Positions 42,343-51,958 of a DNA stretch of 64,000 nt are shown here, one piece after another. The notes below the pieces were generated by a model. It was not told where the DNA came from, made no database searches, and was given only the letters and a program-made list of their open reading frames with translations. The first letter of the stretch is position 1, and each line of letters starts with the position of its first letter. Source of the stretch: Pseudomonas multiresinivorans (GTDB taxonomy: Bacteria; Pseudomonadota; Gammaproteobacteria; Pseudomonadales; Pseudomonadaceae). The stretch lies in NCBI RefSeq assembly GCF_012971725.1, contig NZ_CP048833.1, positions 4,650,001 to 4,714,000 on the forward strand, read 5' to 3'. The position numbers and the translations under genes were made by a program.

Positions 42343-43120
42343 CGGGGTCGCCCTGGCCAGCGTCGAGGTCCACATGCAGGTCAGGCTCCAGCGCATGGGT
42401 CGCCTGGTCGCGCTGCTGCTCGAAGAGTTGCTTCACGGCCTGGGCCAGGCGCGTCTCGACAGTGGCGTCGATGCGCGAATGTTCGGTCTCGATACGGCAA
42501 CCGCCGGGCAGCAGGCCATCGTCCTCGATGATCTTCCAGCTTTCCTCGTGGCGGTCGCGCAGCGCCTTCACCAGCTCGAAGTCCTGCGGGTTGACCTGGA
42601 TACGGATGTTGCTGGCGCCCATGGGCAGCAGCTTGAGTGCCTCGCGCAGCACCAGGCGGATCTGGCTGGAATCGGTGGCCAGTTCGCGCTGCACTACCTG
42701 GCGCACCACGTGGGTCACCAGGTTGAGCATGCCTTGTTCGAGCATCTGGTCCTGCTCGGCGATGGGCTCGAGCAGGTGCGACATCAGGGTTTCGAGATTC
42801 TGCAGGCGCGGTTGCAGCGCCGCGTCGGCTTCCTGGCGCGCCTTCAGCTGGCCGGCGTGGAAGCCGTCCTTCTCGCCGGTGGAAAAGCCCTCGTTGTAAG
42901 CCTCCTGGCGAATCGCCTCGAGCTCGTCCAGCGTCAGTGGCTTGACCTCTTCCTCCGGCACCTCTTCGATCTGCGGCGGTTCGTCGAGCACCGGCTCGGG
43001 TTCGGGCTCGGGTTCCGGGGCCGGCCGGGCCGGGTCGAAACTGGGCAGCGACCAACGATCGAACCCCACGGTATCGCGGGCTCGGATCAGCTCGCTGAGC
43101 TTGTCCTCGTCCTTGACCAA
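42332..43120 (-). CDS. fliH: FliH, negative regulator of the export ATPase
   Basis: This 262-residue protein has an N-terminal part (SELIRARD..FDRWSLPSFDP), an acidic Pro-Glu segment, a coiled coil (about 80-120) and a V-type ATPase E-subunit-like C-terminus. It links FliI to FliN and FlhA. The only start that preserves the conserved N-terminus is a TTG at 43120, 1 base after the fliG stop, with GGAG about 11 bases upstream. Confidence 0.94.
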   Translation of the reverse strand: MVKDEDKLSELIRARDTVGFDRWSLPSFDPARPAPEPEPEPEPVLDEPPQIEEVPEEEVKPLTLDELEAIRQEAYNEGFSTGEKDGFHAGQLKARQEADAALQPRLQNLETLMSHLLEPIAEQDQMLEQGMLNLVTHVVRQVVQRELATDSSQIRLVLREALKLLPMGASNIRIQVNPQDFELVKALRDRHEESWKIIEDDGLLPGGCRIETEHSRIDATVETRLAQAVKQLFEQQRDQATHALEPDLHVDLDAGQGDPDAS

Positions 43121-43121
43121 C

Positions 43122-44138
43122 TTAGATCATCTCCTCGCCGCCCTTGCCGCCAAGCACGATCTCGCCGGACTCGGCCATACGCCGGGCAATGGTGAGGATT
43201 TCCTTCTGCGCGCCTTCCACTTCGCTGACGCGCACCGGGCCCTTGGCCTCCAGGTCGTCGCGCAGCAGCTCGGCGGCACGCTTGGACATGTTGCGGAAGA
43301 TCTTCTCGCGGATCGCCTCGTCCGAGCCCTTGAGAGCCAGCACCAGCACGTCCGAGGAGACCTCGCGCAGCAGCGCCTGGATGCCGCGGTCGTCGACGTC
43401 GGCGAGGTTGTCGAAGACGAACATCAGGTCTTCGATCTGGCCCGACAGGTCCTCGTCAACTTCGCGGATGGCGTCCATCAGCGCGCCTTCGACCGAGCTG
43501 TCGAGGTAGTTCATGATGTCTGCCGCGCGCTTCACGCCGCCCATGGTGGTGCGGGTGGAGTTGGCGTTGCCGGCGAACTGTTTTTCCAGGATCAGGTTCA
43601 GTTCCTTGAGCGCGGACGGCTGCACGGTGTTCAGCGAGGACACGCGCAGGATGATGTCCAGGCGCACCTTGTGGTCGAAGTGGCTGAGCACTTCGCCGGC
43701 CTGGTCCGGGTCGAGGTAGGCGACCACGATGGCCTGGATCTGCGGGTGCTCGTAGCGGATCACGTCGGCCACGGCGCGCGGCTCCATCCACTTCAGGCTG
43801 TCCAGGCCGCTGGTGTTGCCGCCCAGCAGGATGCGGTCGATGAGGTTGTTCGCCTTGTCCTCGCCCAGCGCCTGGGTAAGCATCTTGCGGATGTAGCTGT
43901 CGGCGCCCACGCCCAGGCTGGTCTGGTCGCCGACGATCTCGACGAACTCGCCCATCACCTGCTCGACCTGCTCGCGGTGCACATTGCGCATCTGCGCCAT
44001 GGCCACGCCGACCTTCTGCACTTCCTTCGGGCCCATGTGGCGCAGCACCTGCGCGGCATCGGTCTCACCCAGGGAGAGCAGGAGAATGGCAGCCTTGTCG
44101 ACCTTGTTCAGTTTGGCGCTCATGCGGGCTTCACTCAT
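43122..44138 (-). CDS. fliG: FliG, rotor switch and torque protein
   Basis: This 338-residue all-helical protein has N-terminal FliF-binding, middle armadillo and C-terminal torque domains (LNKVDKAAILLLSLGE at the start; EEVSSDVLVLALKG and DDLEAKGPVRVSEVE in the C-terminal part). It interacts with the stators and FliM. It overlaps fliF by 8 bases. Confidence 0.98.
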   Translation of the reverse strand: MSEARMSAKLNKVDKAAILLLSLGETDAAQVLRHMGPKEVQKVGVAMAQMRNVHREQVEQVMGEFVEIVGDQTSLGVGADSYIRKMLTQALGEDKANNLIDRILLGGNTSGLDSLKWMEPRAVADVIRYEHPQIQAIVVAYLDPDQAGEVLSHFDHKVRLDIILRVSSLNTVQPSALKELNLILEKQFAGNANSTRTTMGGVKRAADIMNYLDSSVEGALMDAIREVDEDLSGQIEDLMFVFDNLADVDDRGIQALLREVSSDVLVLALKGSDEAIREKIFRNMSKRAAELLRDDLEAKGPVRVSEVEGAQKEILTIARRMAESGEIVLGGKGGEEMI

Positions 44139-45921
44139 CGGAATTGATCCAGTCCTTCACTACCTGGGCTACGCGCCCCGGGTCCTGGGCGACCAGACTC
44201 TTGATCGCATTCAATTGTGCATCGTACCCCTCGGAGGGGCTGGGCAGCAGGATGCTGGCCGGGCCGCCGAGGCTCACGCGGTCTTCGGACAACTCGCCCT
44301 CCAGCCCACCCAGCTCGCCCAGGCCGCCTTCGCCGGCGCCGCCGGCCACCAGAGCCTTGCTCTTGTTGCCCGACAGGTTGTTCAGCACCGGGCGCAGCAC
44401 GCCCAGCACCAGCACCAGGATGAAGACGATACCCAGCACCTGCTTGACCACATCCCAGAACCAGGGCTGCGAGTAGAACGGCGGCGAGGCAATTTCATCA
44501 CCCAGTTCCGGGGCGAACGGCGCGTTGATTACGCTGACGCTGTCGCCACGGCTAGCGTCGTAGCCTACCGCGTCCTGCACCAGGCGGGTGAAGCGTCCCA
44601 GTTCGTCGGCGGTCCAGGGCTGGTGGCTGACTTCGCCGGTCTTCGGATCGGCGATCATGCGGTCATCCAGCACCACCGCGACGGAAAGCCGGCGTAGGCG
44701 ACCCTGCTGCTGCTTGGTGTAGCTCACCGAGCGATCCAGCTCGTAGTTGCGGGTGTTCTGCTGGCGCTTGTCGGTCGGGTATGGGGCCAGCTCCGGCTTG
44801 CCGGTCTTCGGATCGATGATCGTCTGGCCGTTGGCGTCCTTGAGCGGTTGACCCGGAGCGACGAAATCCGCACCGGCGTTCTGACCGGTGGTCTGCGGCG
44901 CGCTGGCCGGGTTCGGCGGCTGGTTCGACAGCGCACCCGGCACACCCTGCGGGCCGTTGCTGTTCTGCCGTTCCTCGTTGTTCACCTGCTCGCTGCGCAG
45001 GGCCGGCTGGTCCGGGTTGAACGACTCGGAGGTGGATTCCACCGCGCTGAAGTCGACGTCGGCGGACACCTCGGCCTTGTAGCGGCCATTGCCCAGGACC
45101 GGAGCAAGGATGCTGTGCACGCGCTGGGTGAAGTTGCTTTCCATGCGGCGGGTGAAGTCGAACTGCTTGCCGGCCATGGTCAGCTCGGAGAGCTCCTGCT
45201 GGTCGGAAAGTAGATTGCCCTTCTGGTCGACCACGGTGACCTGGGACTTGTCCAGTTCCGGCACGCTGGTGGCGACCAGGTTAACGATGGCCAGCACCTG
45301 GCTCGGCTCCAGGCTGCGGCCCGGGTACAGCTCGACCAGCACCGAGGCGCTGGGCTTGCGGTCGTCACGGACGAACACCGAGCTCTTCGGGATCGCCAGG
45401 TGCACGCGGGCGCCCTTGACGTTGTTCAGGCTGGCGACGGTGCGCGCCAGTTCGCCTTCCAGGCCGCGACGGTAGTTGGTCGCTTCCATGAACTGGCTGG
45501 TGCCCAACGCCTGCTCCTTGTCGAGGATCTCGAAGCCGACGTTGCTGTCGGTCGGCGCCAGGCCCGCGCCGGCCACTTTCATGCGCGCACGGCCGAGGTC
45601 GTCGGCCTTGACCAGCAGCGCGCCGGAGTTGGGCTCGATCTTGTAGCCGATATCGGCGGCGGACAGCGCCTCGACCACCTTGTTCGCGTCGACGCCATTG
45701 AGGCTGCCGTAGAGCGGCTTGTAGTCCGGCTGCTGCGACCACAGCACCATGCCGAAGCCGATGGCGATGCTCGCGGCGAGGCCGACCAGCAGGCCGACCT
45801 GGCGCAGCACCGGCATGTCCGCGAGGTTCTCGAGGAAGGCCAGGCCCAGCAGCGGCTTTTTCGGCGCGTCGGCGCCGACCTTGGCCGGAATCTGGCTATC
45901 AACAACGGAGGCTTGGGACAT
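44131..45921 (-). CDS. fliF: FliF, MS-ring protein
   Basis: This 596-residue protein has two membrane helices, near residues 40-60 (VGLLVGLAASIAIGFGMVLW) and about 475-495, enclosing a large periplasmic part with ring-building motifs and a Ser/Pro/Gln-rich loop. The C-terminal tail binds FliG. It forms the base ring into which the export gate is built. It is 19 bases after fliE. Confidence 0.98.
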   Translation of the reverse strand: MSQASVVDSQIPAKVGADAPKKPLLGLAFLENLADMPVLRQVGLLVGLAASIAIGFGMVLWSQQPDYKPLYGSLNGVDANKVVEALSAADIGYKIEPNSGALLVKADDLGRARMKVAGAGLAPTDSNVGFEILDKEQALGTSQFMEATNYRRGLEGELARTVASLNNVKGARVHLAIPKSSVFVRDDRKPSASVLVELYPGRSLEPSQVLAIVNLVATSVPELDKSQVTVVDQKGNLLSDQQELSELTMAGKQFDFTRRMESNFTQRVHSILAPVLGNGRYKAEVSADVDFSAVESTSESFNPDQPALRSEQVNNEERQNSNGPQGVPGALSNQPPNPASAPQTTGQNAGADFVAPGQPLKDANGQTIIDPKTGKPELAPYPTDKRQQNTRNYELDRSVSYTKQQQGRLRRLSVAVVLDDRMIADPKTGEVSHQPWTADELGRFTRLVQDAVGYDASRGDSVSVINAPFAPELGDEIASPPFYSQPWFWDVVKQVLGIVFILVLVLGVLRPVLNNLSGNKSKALVAGGAGEGGLGELGGLEGELSEDRVSLGGPASILLPSPSEGYDAQLNAIKSLVAQDPGRVAQVVKDWINSDE

Positions 45922-45940
45922 TACCTACGATCCTCGCCGA

Positions 45941-46273
45941 TCAAACCGGCATCTGCATGATGTCCTGGTACGCCTGCACGAGCTTGTTGCGTACCTGGGT
46001 CATCGCCTGGAAAGAAACACTGGCCTTCTGCGAGGCGATCATCACGTCGGTGAGATCGACCCCTTTCTGCCCCATCTCGAAGGCGGAGGCCATGTCGGAG
46101 GCGGCCTGCTGGGTACCGTTCACCTTGTCCACGGCCTGGCCGAGCATTTGCGAGAAGCTCGGCGCCCCCGCTTCGACCGGCGCTGCCTGCGTCGTCTTCG
46201 CCTTGGCCATGGCCTCCATTTGCATGGAGCGCATTTCCAGCAGCAGACGATTGAACTCGATACCCTGACTCAT
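45941..46273 (-). CDS. fliE: FliE, MS-ring/rod junction protein
   Basis: This 110-residue protein (MSQGIEFNRLLLEM... ending QAYQDIMQMPV) joins MS-ring and rod and is an early export substrate. The ATG at 46273 has GGAG ten bases upstream; a GTG one codon earlier is in frame but unlikely. It is the first gene of fliEFGHIJ, 60 bases downstream of a consensus sigma-54 promoter. Confidence 0.97.
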   Translation of the reverse strand: MSQGIEFNRLLLEMRSMQMEAMAKAKTTQAAPVEAGAPSFSQMLGQAVDKVNGTQQAASDMASAFEMGQKGVDLTDVMIASQKASVSFQAMTQVRNKLVQAYQDIMQMPV

Positions 46274-46333
46274 CACTCACCCCTCCGACTGGCCGCGGTT
46301 TTTTGACACTGCGCGGCGCTTTGCAGAGGTGAT

Positions 46334-46349
46334 TGCAACTTGGGTGCCA
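46334..46349 (-). promoter_or_regulatory. Sigma-54 (RpoN) promoter of fliEFGHIJ
   Basis: The minus strand reads TGGCACCCAAGTTGCA, a perfect TGGCAC-N5-TTGCA match, 60 bases upstream of the fliE ATG. Expected to be activated by FleR and/or FleQ as known in P. aeruginosa. Confidence 0.9.
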
Positions 46350-46458
46350 GGTTTTCAAGACGCAGAAAAATCGAAGAAGGAGGCTCTGGGCAGGGCCTTT
46401 CAGGGGAAAGGCAAATACGCGGATGGCAGCTGTTTCGACGCAGGGACAGGACTTACCT

Positions 46459-46524
46459 GTAGGAGCGAGCTTGCTCGCGAACAACCCCGCTGCAGTATCG
46501 GTTCGCGAGCAAGCTCGCTCCTAC
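46459..46524. repeat. REP pair (GAGCGAGCTTGCTCGCGAA), copy 1
   Basis: GTAGGAGCGAGCTTGCTCGC and its inverted copy GCGAGCAAGCTCGCTCCTAC lie 27 bases apart. Each arm is itself a small hairpin. The same pair recurs at 58630-58704. This is a typical Pseudomonas REP doublet. Confidence 0.92.
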
Positions 46525-46559
46525 GAAAAGCCCGCCCTACCTGGCCTGCAGAGCGCCAA

Positions 46560-46582
46560 GAAAAGACCCGCACAAAGGCGGG
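46560..46582 (-). terminator. Rho-independent terminator of fleSR
   Basis: The minus strand forms CCCGC-CTTTGT-GCGGG followed by TCTTTTCTT, 27 bases after the fleR stop. Confidence 0.75.
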
Positions 46583-46608
46583 CCAAGAGGGGGTTCTTTG
46601 TTTGCCGG

Positions 46609-48024
<1,416 letters not shown>

Positions 48025-48029
48025 GGAAA

Positions 48030-49250
48030 TCACTCCTCGTGGACGGCGGATTGAGCCAGGATCAGCGGCAGGACCAGGGTGGCGCAGGTACCGACACCCG
48101 GCCGCGAGCGCAGAAGCAGTTCACCCTGGTGAGCCTTGGCGACAGCTTTCACCACCGCGAGGCCGAGGCCGGTGCCGGTGGTCTTGGTGGTGAAGAAGGG
48201 TTCGCCGAGACGCGCCAGGGTTTCGGCGCTCATGCCCGGACCGTTGTCGCTGACGCTCAGGCGCAGGCTGTTGCCGCGCTGGTAAAGGTGCACCTTCAGG
48301 CGCACTTCGCGGCCGGCGGCCTGGATGGCGTTCTCCACCAGGTTGAGCACGGTGCCGACCAGCGTGTCGCGGTTGCACAGCAGCTCGCCGACGCGAGCGT
48401 CGCACTGCCACCGCAGGTTCAGGCCGGCGACATGAGATTCGGCCGCCGCGCGAAGACTGGTGAACAGCTGGTTGGGGGCCAGGCGGTCCGGCAACGGCAG
48501 TTCGCCGCGAGCGAATACCAGCATGTCGCGCACCTGGCTTTCCAGCTCGTGCAGGCGCTCCTTGATGCGGCCGGCAAAGCGTTGCTGCTGCTCGACCGGC
48601 AGCTCGCCTTCGCTCAGGTGGCCGGCGTAAAGCATGGCGGCAGACAGCGGGGTACGGATCTGGTGAGCCAGGGAAGCGACCATGCGGCCGAGGGCGGACA
48701 GGCGCTCGTGACGGGCGAGCTGGTCCTGCAGACGACGGGTTTCCGTCAGGTCGTTGAGCAGGATGAGCTGGCCGGGCTCGCCGTTCAGCGGGCGAATGGC
48801 GATGGACACACGGCGACCATCGCGCAGGGAGACTTCGTGGCCGTCGTCGGCACGCGGGGCGAAGCTGCGGGAGATGACTTCGCGCCAGAGCATGCCCACC
48901 AGGGGCTTGCCGAGCAAGGCGACCGCCACCGGATTGGCGTCGCGCACCACGCCCTGGCCGTCGATCATGATGACGCCGCCGGGCAATACGTCGAGCAGGC
49001 TCTGCAGGCGGTTGGCCTGGCGCTCCTTCTCCGCCAGCTCCTGCATGCGCTGCGCGCTGACCAGGGCCAGTTCGCCCTTGAGCTCGGTGACGCGGGCTTC
49101 CAGCAGGCTGTAGGACTGGTTGAGCTGGCTGGACATCTGGCTGAACAGCTCGAAGGTCTGCTCCAGATGGGCGCGGCTCTGCTGCTCCACCGGCACCTGC
49201 TCGGAGGGCCGGGAAGCGAGTTCAGTCTGGCGATTGGTGGCGGGCATCAT
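48030..49250 (-). CDS. fleS: FleS, flagellar sensor histidine kinase
   Basis: This 406-residue cytoplasmic kinase has a coiled coil (about 20-75), a PAS domain (about 80-175), the phosphorylated His region LGRMVASLAHQIRTPLSAAM, and the ATPase boxes NLVENAIQA, DNGPGMS and TGTGLGLAVVK. No membrane segment is seen. The best start is ATG 49250 (tandem with 49247), with AGGA about eight bases before it; ATG 49265 is also possible. Confidence 0.95.
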   Translation of the reverse strand: MMPATNRQTELASRPSEQVPVEQQSRAHLEQTFELFSQMSSQLNQSYSLLEARVTELKGELALVSAQRMQELAEKERQANRLQSLLDVLPGGVIMIDGQGVVRDANPVAVALLGKPLVGMLWREVISRSFAPRADDGHEVSLRDGRRVSIAIRPLNGEPGQLILLNDLTETRRLQDQLARHERLSALGRMVASLAHQIRTPLSAAMLYAGHLSEGELPVEQQQRFAGRIKERLHELESQVRDMLVFARGELPLPDRLAPNQLFTSLRAAAESHVAGLNLRWQCDARVGELLCNRDTLVGTVLNLVENAIQAAGREVRLKVHLYQRGNSLRLSVSDNGPGMSAETLARLGEPFFTTKTTGTGLGLAVVKAVAKAHQGELLLRSRPGVGTCATLVLPLILAQSAVHEE

Positions 49251-49303
49251 GCGGTTCTTCCTCATCCGTCCGACGGCGTGAATCTGTCGGTCGGATGAGT
49301 CTT

Positions 49304-49319
49304 AGCAAACCGCGTGCCT
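49304..49319 (-). promoter_or_regulatory. Sigma-54 (RpoN) promoter of fleSR
   Basis: The minus strand reads AGGCACGCGGTTTGCT, matching TGGCAC-N5-TTGC(A/T) except the first base, with GG-N10-GC kept. It lies about 54 bases upstream of the chosen fleS start. FleQ is the known activator of fleSR. Confidence 0.8.
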
Positions 49320-49372
49320 AAAAATTACTCGTTATATTTCAATGACTTGAAAAAACGAGTATGACGAAGGCG

Positions 49373-50848
49373 TCAATCCTCCGCCATTTCCTCTTCGCGG
49401 CGGCTCATGCCGTACTTGCGCATTTTCTCCACCAGGGTGGTCCGGCGGATGCGCAGGCGTTCGGCGGCACGGGCGACTACACCGCTGGCGTCGTCCAGCG
49501 CCTGCTGGATCAGCCCCTGCTCCAGGTTGGCCAGGTAGTCCTTCAGGTCGATGCCCTCGGCCGGCAGCATGGCCGGCGAGTCCAGGCCCGGCAGGCCGGC
49601 GGTGATCGCCGCGCGCTCTTCCAGTTCCTCGCGCAGGCTGGTCGCCAGCTGCTCGTCCTCGTCGTCGACGTGACGGAACTTCTTCGGCAGCTCACCCACT
49701 CCGATCACGCCGTAGGGATGCATGATCGCCAGACGCTCGACGAGGTTGGCCAGCTCGCGCACGTTGCCCGGCCAGTCGTGACGGCAGAGCGACATGATGG
49801 CGGCCGAGTTGAAGCGGATCGAACCGCGCTTCTCGTGCTCCATGCGCGAGATGAGTTCGTTCATCAGCAACGGGATGTCCTCGACGCGCTCGCGCAGCGG
49901 GGCCATCTCGATGGGGAAGACGTTGAGGCGGTAGTACAGGTCCTCGCGGAAGCTGCCGTCCTCGATCATCTTCTCGAGGTTCTTGTGGGTCGCGGCGATG
50001 ATGCGCACGTCGACGTTCTGCGTCTTGTTGCTGCCCACGCGCTCGAAGGTGCGCTCCTGCAGCACACGCAGCAGCTTGACCTGCATCGGCAGCGGCATGT
50101 CACCGATCTCGTCGAGGAACAGCGTGCCGCCGTTGGCCAGCTCGAAGCGGCCCGCACGAGTGGTGATGGCGCCAGTGAACGCGCCCTTCTCGTGGCCGAA
50201 CAGTTCGCTTTCCAGCAACTCCGCCGGGATCGCGCCGCAGTTGACCGGCACGAATGGCGCATCGCGACGCTTGGAGTGGTAGTGCAGGTTGCGCGCCACC
50301 ACCTCCTTGCCGGTGCCGGATTCGCCGAGAATCAGCACGCTGGCATCGGTATCGGCGACCTGCTGCATCATCTGCCGCACCTGCTGGATGGCACGGCTGG
50401 TGCCCACCAGGCTGCGGAACAGGTTGGGCTCGCGCTGGCGGCCACGCTCACGGGCCTGGTCGTACATCTCGCGATAGACCTGGGCGCGGTGCAGGGAGTC
50501 GAGCAACTTGTTGTAGCTGGGCGGCATCTCGAGGCTGGCCAGCACGCGGCGGCGCAGTTCCTCGGGCCATTCGTTGGGCACCGGCTCGCCCATCAGCAGC
50601 ACGGGCAGGTATTCGTCCCAGGCGGCGAGCTGCTTGAGCAGCTCCAGCGCCCCGCCCTTGCTTTCCACGGCGCCAACCAGCACGCAGAGCACGTCGCGGC
50701 TGCCGTTGGGCAGCGGGTCAACGGTCTGCCGCCAGTCACGGCTGCTGCAGGAGAGTTGGTCTTCACCCAGGAAGCTGATGATCACCGAGAGGTCCCGGCA
50801 GCGGTCCTGGTTGTCATCGATCACGAGGATTTTCGTTTCGCGCCACAT
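49373..50848 (-). CDS. fleQ: FleQ, master flagellar regulator and c-di-GMP-responsive enhancer-binding protein
   Basis: This 491-residue protein has a degenerate receiver (about 1-125) lacking the acceptor Asp, an AAA+ domain with GESGTGKE, GAFTGA (sigma-54 contact) and LFLDEIGDMP, and a C-terminal helix-turn-helix (VARAAERLRIRRTTLVEKMRKYG). It starts the flagellar cascade with sigma-54 and is inhibited by FleN and c-di-GMP. It is followed by a 122-base gap to fleS carrying that gene's sigma-54 site. Confidence 0.98.
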   Translation of the reverse strand: MWRETKILVIDDNQDRCRDLSVIISFLGEDQLSCSSRDWRQTVDPLPNGSRDVLCVLVGAVESKGGALELLKQLAAWDEYLPVLLMGEPVPNEWPEELRRRVLASLEMPPSYNKLLDSLHRAQVYREMYDQARERGRQREPNLFRSLVGTSRAIQQVRQMMQQVADTDASVLILGESGTGKEVVARNLHYHSKRRDAPFVPVNCGAIPAELLESELFGHEKGAFTGAITTRAGRFELANGGTLFLDEIGDMPLPMQVKLLRVLQERTFERVGSNKTQNVDVRIIAATHKNLEKMIEDGSFREDLYYRLNVFPIEMAPLRERVEDIPLLMNELISRMEHEKRGSIRFNSAAIMSLCRHDWPGNVRELANLVERLAIMHPYGVIGVGELPKKFRHVDDEDEQLATSLREELEERAAITAGLPGLDSPAMLPAEGIDLKDYLANLEQGLIQQALDDASGVVARAAERLRIRRTTLVEKMRKYGMSRREEEMAED

Positions 50849-50944
50849 CTTAGCTTGTCATCCCGGGCTTGAAGGCCGTCGTACGGCGGCTGACACGACC
50901 TGGCCACAGCACAAATTCCTCGTGCTAGCCAGCATTTGGCCACT

Positions 50945-50973
50945 AGTTAAGTCAAAATTGTGGCTCGAGTCAA
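50945..50973 (-). promoter_or_regulatory. Candidate fleQ promoter with direct repeats
   Basis: On the minus strand TTGACT (50968-50973) is followed after 17 bases by TTAACT (50945-50950), a weak sigma-70-like pair. A second TTTTGACT lies 18 bases from the first, forming a direct repeat that could be an operator. Distance to the fleQ ATG is about 97 bases. This is a candidate only. Confidence 0.3.
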
Positions 50974-51117
50974 ATTTATGGCGTGTTTTTTTTGATGCAG
51001 CCCGACGAAGGGTGTTGATCCTTGTCATGGCAATCGAACTGGAGGGTAGTTCGAAGCGCAGAAGGCGGCCACCGGTACCTGACCGATCACCGCCCGAAGA
51101 AAGCCGATCCGAATGGA

Positions 51118-51414
51118 TCAGCCGAACATCTGGTAGACCTTGGCGCCCTGGTGGGAGCGATTGACGCGGACGATCTCGCTGGCCACGTCTTCGCGCTGCC
51201 GGGTGACAGCGTGGACCAGCTCGCGGTAAAGCGCCAGCAATCCTTCCAGGCTGCGCTTGAGTTCGCTGTCATCGTCCATCGGCTCGACCATCGCGGCATC
51301 GACGTGCTCGCGACACTGAAGGTCGAGCTGGGCGACCGTTTCCCAGTCTTCCTGGGCCAGTGCGACGCCGAGAGCGAGGCGGGTCTGTTCGATCTGCTGG
51401 ACGGCGAGAGTCAT
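51118..51414 (-). CDS. FliT-like flagellar chaperone (PA1096-type)
   Basis: This 98-residue helical protein (MTLAVQQIEQTRLALG... VYQMFG) lies directly after fliS, where FliT or its counterpart sits, and has the predicted helix bundle with YRELVHAVTRQREDVASEIVRVNRS. The ATG at 51414 has AGGAG nine bases upstream. FliT caps FliD before export; sequence similarity is weak, so the role is inferred from place and size. Confidence 0.75.
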   Translation of the reverse strand: MTLAVQQIEQTRLALGVALAQEDWETVAQLDLQCREHVDAAMVEPMDDDSELKRSLEGLLALYRELVHAVTRQREDVASEIVRVNRSHQGAKVYQMFG

Positions 51415-51440
51415 GTTCGGTATCTCCTGGCAGGCCGCAA

Positions 51441-51821
51441 TCACGGAGCGATGGCGTCCCAGCCTTCCTTGATGGTGCGCAGCAGACCCGAGACTTCGTC
51501 GAGCACTTGCACTTCATTGCTGCGGTTGGCGTCGCCCAGGCGACGGCTCATGTAGTCGTACAGGTTGGCATAGTTTTCCGCCACCTCACCACCCGCCTCG
51601 AAGTTCAGCGCTTCGCGCAGGCCGGCGATGATCGCGGAGGCCTTGGCGATCAGCATGCCCTTCTGGGCGAACTGCTCGCGCTCCATCGAGCCGCGAGCCT
51701 GGGCGATGCGGCTCAGGCCACCTTCCATCAGCATCTGGATCAGACGATGGGGAGAGGCGTCGTGCACCTGCGACTGGTTGTTCACATTCTGGTACTGGCG
51801 CAGCGCTGCCGAAGCGTTCAT
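51441..51821 (-). CDS. fliS: FliS, flagellin chaperone
   Basis: This 126-residue helical protein has the FliS N-terminal motif ALRQYQNVNNQSQVHDASPHRLIQMLMEGGL. It binds the C-terminus of unexported flagellin and prevents early polymerisation. It lies after fliD (137-base gap) and before the fliT-like gene (26-base gap). Confidence 0.97.
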   Translation of the reverse strand: MNASAALRQYQNVNNQSQVHDASPHRLIQMLMEGGLSRIAQARGSMEREQFAQKGMLIAKASAIIAGLREALNFEAGGEVAENYANLYDYMSRRLGDANRSNEVQVLDEVSGLLRTIKEGWDAIAP

Positions 51822-51928
51822 CTGATTTCCCCTTGATTCGCTGAACGATCAAATCGTCGATATTCAAAGTATCGGCGCTGGCGGGAAAACCTTTAGGCAA
51901 AAATCTGCACGAGCGTACGGCCCCGCAA

Positions 51929-51947
51929 CCCGCCGCAGAGCGGCGGG
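51929..51947. terminator. Hairpin between fliD and fliS
   Basis: CCCGCCGC-AGA-GCGGCGGG is a perfect 8-bp stem, 11 bases after the fliD stop. No U tract follows on the minus strand, so it may only stabilise or slow rather than terminate. Confidence 0.35.
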
Positions 51948-51958
51948 CCGCTCAGGAA

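Larger units (their letters stand above)
46274..46608. other. Intergenic region fliE-fleR (335 bases)
   Basis: It contains the fliE sigma-54 promoter (46334-46349), a REP pair (46459-46524) and the fleR terminator (46560-46582). No gene is seen. Confidence 0.85.
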
